NCBI RefSeq assembly: GCF_003003075.1
Contig: NZ_PVTX01000001.1
Span: 558,001-622,000, forward strand
Direction of reading: 5' to 3'
Source: Isoptericola halotolerans
Lineage (GTDB): Bacteria; Actinomycetota; Actinomycetes; Actinomycetales; Cellulomonadaceae
Length of the DNA stretch: 64,000 nt
Below the pieces are notes generated by a model, which was not told the origin of the DNA, searched no databases, and was given only the letters and a program-made list of their open reading frames with translations. Position 1 is the first letter of the stretch. Every line of letters starts with the position of its first letter. Of this stretch, positions 62,604 through 64,000 are shown piece after piece. The position numbers and the translations under genes are program-made.

Positions 62604-63526
62604 TCCCTACCCTCACGGACCTGCTCGTCGCGTCCGTCGCGCTGGCCGTCCCCGTGCTCGTCGCCGCCAGCGGTGAGCTCGTCGGCGAACGCGCCGGTGT
62701 CCTGACCATGAGCGTCGAGGGCATGATGCTCACCGGTGCGTTCGCGTCCGTGGTCGGCGCGACCGCCAGCGGGTCGGCCTTCTACGGGGTCCTGTGCGGC
62801 GCCGTCGCCGGTCTGCTCGTCGGGGTGCTGCAAGCCGTCCTGAGCGTCCTGCTCCGCGCCGACCAGATCGTCACCGGTCTCGCCGCCAACGCGCTGGCGC
62901 TCGCCGGCACCACCTTCGGTGCGCGGCTCCTGCTGGACCGCGGCACCACCGTCCCCGGCTTCGCCCGGATCGAGATCCCGTTGCTGGCGGACATCCCCGT
63001 GCTGGGCCCGGCCCTGTTCCGCCAGACCGGCCTGGCCTACGCGCTCGTCGCCGCCGTCGTCCTGCTGGCGATCGTGACCTCGCGCCGCACCGGCTGGGGC
63101 ATCGCTGTCGACGCCGTCGGGCAGGACGCCGCCAGCGCGGACCGCTCCGGCGTCCCCGTGCTGCGGGTGCGATTCACCGCGGTGCTCGTCGTCGGGCTGC
63201 TGTCCGGCCTGGCCGGGACACAGCTCGCCCTGTCCGAGGTGCACACCTTCACGGACAACATGACGGCCGGGACCGGCTACCTCGCCGTCGTGGCCGTCAT
63301 CGCGGGCAGCTGGCGTCCCGTCGGCGTCGCCGTCGCGGCCGTCGTGTTCGGCCTGGCCCAGGCGCTGCAGTTCACGCTGCCCGCGCTCGGGGTCGACGTG
63401 CCGTTCGCGCTGCTGGTCATGCTCCCGTACGTGCTGGCGCTGCTCGCCGTGGCGGGCTTCGTCAGCCACAGCCGGCCGCCCGCCGGTCTCAACACCGCGT
63501 TCGTGCGGCAGGGGCGGCTGGCGTGA
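62600..63526 (+). CDS. ABC transporter permease (YufQ-like)
   Basis: A 308-residue permease partner: SGELVGERAGVLTMSVEGMMLTGAFAS, RADQIVTGLAANALALAGTT, and GTGYLAVVAVIAGSWRPVGVAVAAVVFG. Forms the membrane channel with the preceding permease. ATGA overlap upstream. Confidence 0.94.
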   Translation: MIPTLTDLLVASVALAVPVLVAASGELVGERAGVLTMSVEGMMLTGAFASVVGATASGSAFYGVLCGAVAGLLVGVLQAVLSVLLRADQIVTGLAANALALAGTTFGARLLLDRGTTVPGFARIEIPLLADIPVLGPALFRQTGLAYALVAAVVLLAIVTSRRTGWGIAVDAVGQDAASADRSGVPVLRVRFTAVLVVGLLSGLAGTQLALSEVHTFTDNMTAGTGYLAVVAVIAGSWRPVGVAVAAVVFGLAQALQFTLPALGVDVPFALLVMLPYVLALLAVAGFVSHSRPPAGLNTAFVRQGRLA

Positions 63527-63574
63527 CGGCGTCCCGCACCGCGTCGCTCGCTGGTCTTCCCGTCACCGCTCGCA

Positions 63575-63600
63575 CCGCCCGCCCCGCCCGCCCCGCCCGC
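63575..63600. repeat. 9-bp tandem repeat before the cyclodeaminase-like gene
   Basis: CCGCCCGCC occurs nearly three times head to tail in the 97-nt gap between the permease and the next gene. No function is evident; the rest of the gap holds only the ribosome site TGGAGGT at 63613. Confidence 0.6.
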
Positions 63601-63623
63601 ACCGTCCGTCTCCTGGAGGTCCC

Positions 63624-64000
63624 GTGCCCCTCGTCCTGACCCGTTCCGACCTGATCGGGCTGGTGCAGCCCGCGGAGGTGGTCGACGCCGTCGAGCGGGC
63701 CTTCGCCGACCTGTCCGACGGCACGGCCGCGCAGGCCCCGCTCGCCGTCGCAGCGCTCGACGACGCCGCGCACTTCCTGCCGATGACGGCCGTCTCGCGG
63801 CGGGCCGGGCTCGCCGGGTCGAAGCTGCTCGCCGACGTCCCGGGCAACCGTGACCGCGGCCTGCCGGCGCAGCGGTCGGTCCTGGTGCTGGTGGACGCCG
63901 ACGACGGCGGACCCGTGGCGGTGCTCGACGGCGGTCTGCCCACCCGGCTGCGCACCGCGGCGGCGAGCGCGGTCGCGACCCGGTGGCTCGCCCCGCCGTC
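63624..64000 (+). CDS. Ornithine cyclodeaminase / mu-crystallin family, 3' end missing
   Basis: The frame runs off the window after about 125 residues. The N-terminus matches the family (VLTRSDLIGLVQPAEVVDAV, AHFLPM, GSKLLADVPGN, LVLVDADDGGPVAVLDGG, PTRLRTAAASAVATRWLA, which is the TALRTAA-type motif). Members are ornithine cyclodeaminases or NAD(P)H imine/ketimine reductases acting on cyclic imino acids. Following the BMP importer with a TGGAGGT site, it probably processes the imported compound. GTG start. Confidence 0.88.
   Translation, partial: MPLVLTRSDLIGLVQPAEVVDAVERAFADLSDGTAAQAPLAVAALDDAAHFLPMTAVSRRAGLAGSKLLADVPGNRDRGLPAQRSVLVLVDADDGGPVAVLDGGLPTRLRTAAASAVATRWLAPP

Overview
The window is strongly GC-rich with short intergenic gaps, many ATGA/GTGA stop-start overlaps and frequent GTG starts. 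Many genes look leaderless, with a TANNNT-like hexamer 6-7 nt before the start codon. Together with LacI and GntR sugar regulators, F420/FMN-type LLM enzymes, a GTP-type PEP carboxykinase and a RamB-like regulator, this points to a plant-polymer-degrading actinobacterium, probably Micrococcales (Cellulomonadaceae/Promicromonosporaceae type). The genus is an inference. No rRNA, tRNA, CRISPR, phage or insertion sequence was seen.

Positions 1-21417 look like a pectin / rhamnogalacturonan utilisation region. It holds a truncated GntR regulator, an AGE-family sugar isomerase, a LacI repressor and a very large secreted enzyme combining a CE12 rhamnogalacturonan acetylesterase with a PL11 rhamnogalacturonan lyase. 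The last module of that enzyme is split off by an apparent 5-bp repeat expansion. After an isolated FabH-like ketoacyl synthase, flanked on both sides by 20-bp tandem repeats, come three Gfo/Idh/MocA oxidoreductases (two are tandem paralogues), a LacI repressor fused to a DUF6807 (PmoA-like) domain, a CUT1 sugar importer without its own ATPase, and an altronate/galactarate dehydratase (UxaA family). LacI-type operators (GGGAAAnCGnTT type) sit at several of these promoters, so the parts are probably co-regulated. Export of the lyase, import of the products and dehydration of a uronate-derived acid form a plausible chain.

Positions 21431-30573 are a mixed metabolic stretch: MerR and MarR regulators, a divergent LLM-flavin/berberine-bridge fusion oxidoreductase with MarR-like palindromes in its promoter, a small membrane protein, a P450 coupled to a DUF6098 gene, an aldo/keto reductase, a PfkB sugar kinase coupled to a P-loop nucleoside-kinase-like gene, and a hypothetical membrane protein.

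Positions 30645-41579 hold an Lrp/AsnC regulator divergent from an eight-gene operon for branched-chain amino acid (leucine) breakdown: branched-chain 2-oxoacid dehydrogenase E1alpha, E1beta and E2, methylcrotonyl-CoA carboxylase beta and alpha, acyl-CoA dehydrogenase, MaoC hydratase and a citrate-lyase-like CoA ester lyase. Nearly every junction is a 4-nt overlap. The carboxylase alpha gene carries three copies of a 44-bp element inside its reading frame.

Positions 41631-56066 hold thymidine kinase, a MarR/SDR divergent pair with a clear palindrome, a ThuA-like protein, a copper trio (His-rich membrane protein, YcnI, CopC), AIM24, an MFS exporter, an AraC regulator, TrmL, a medium-chain dehydrogenase overlapping a proline-racemase-family gene, a Phd/PIN toxin-antitoxin pair, trpS preceded by a 14-residue leader peptide with three consecutive Trp codons, and PEP carboxykinase.

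Positions 56196-64000 hold a RamB/ScfR-type regulator divergent from PEP carboxykinase, then a GntR regulator followed by a BMP-family ABC importer (binding protein, double ATPase, two permeases) with a GntR-type palindrome at its promoter, ending in an ornithine-cyclodeaminase-family gene cut by the window edge.
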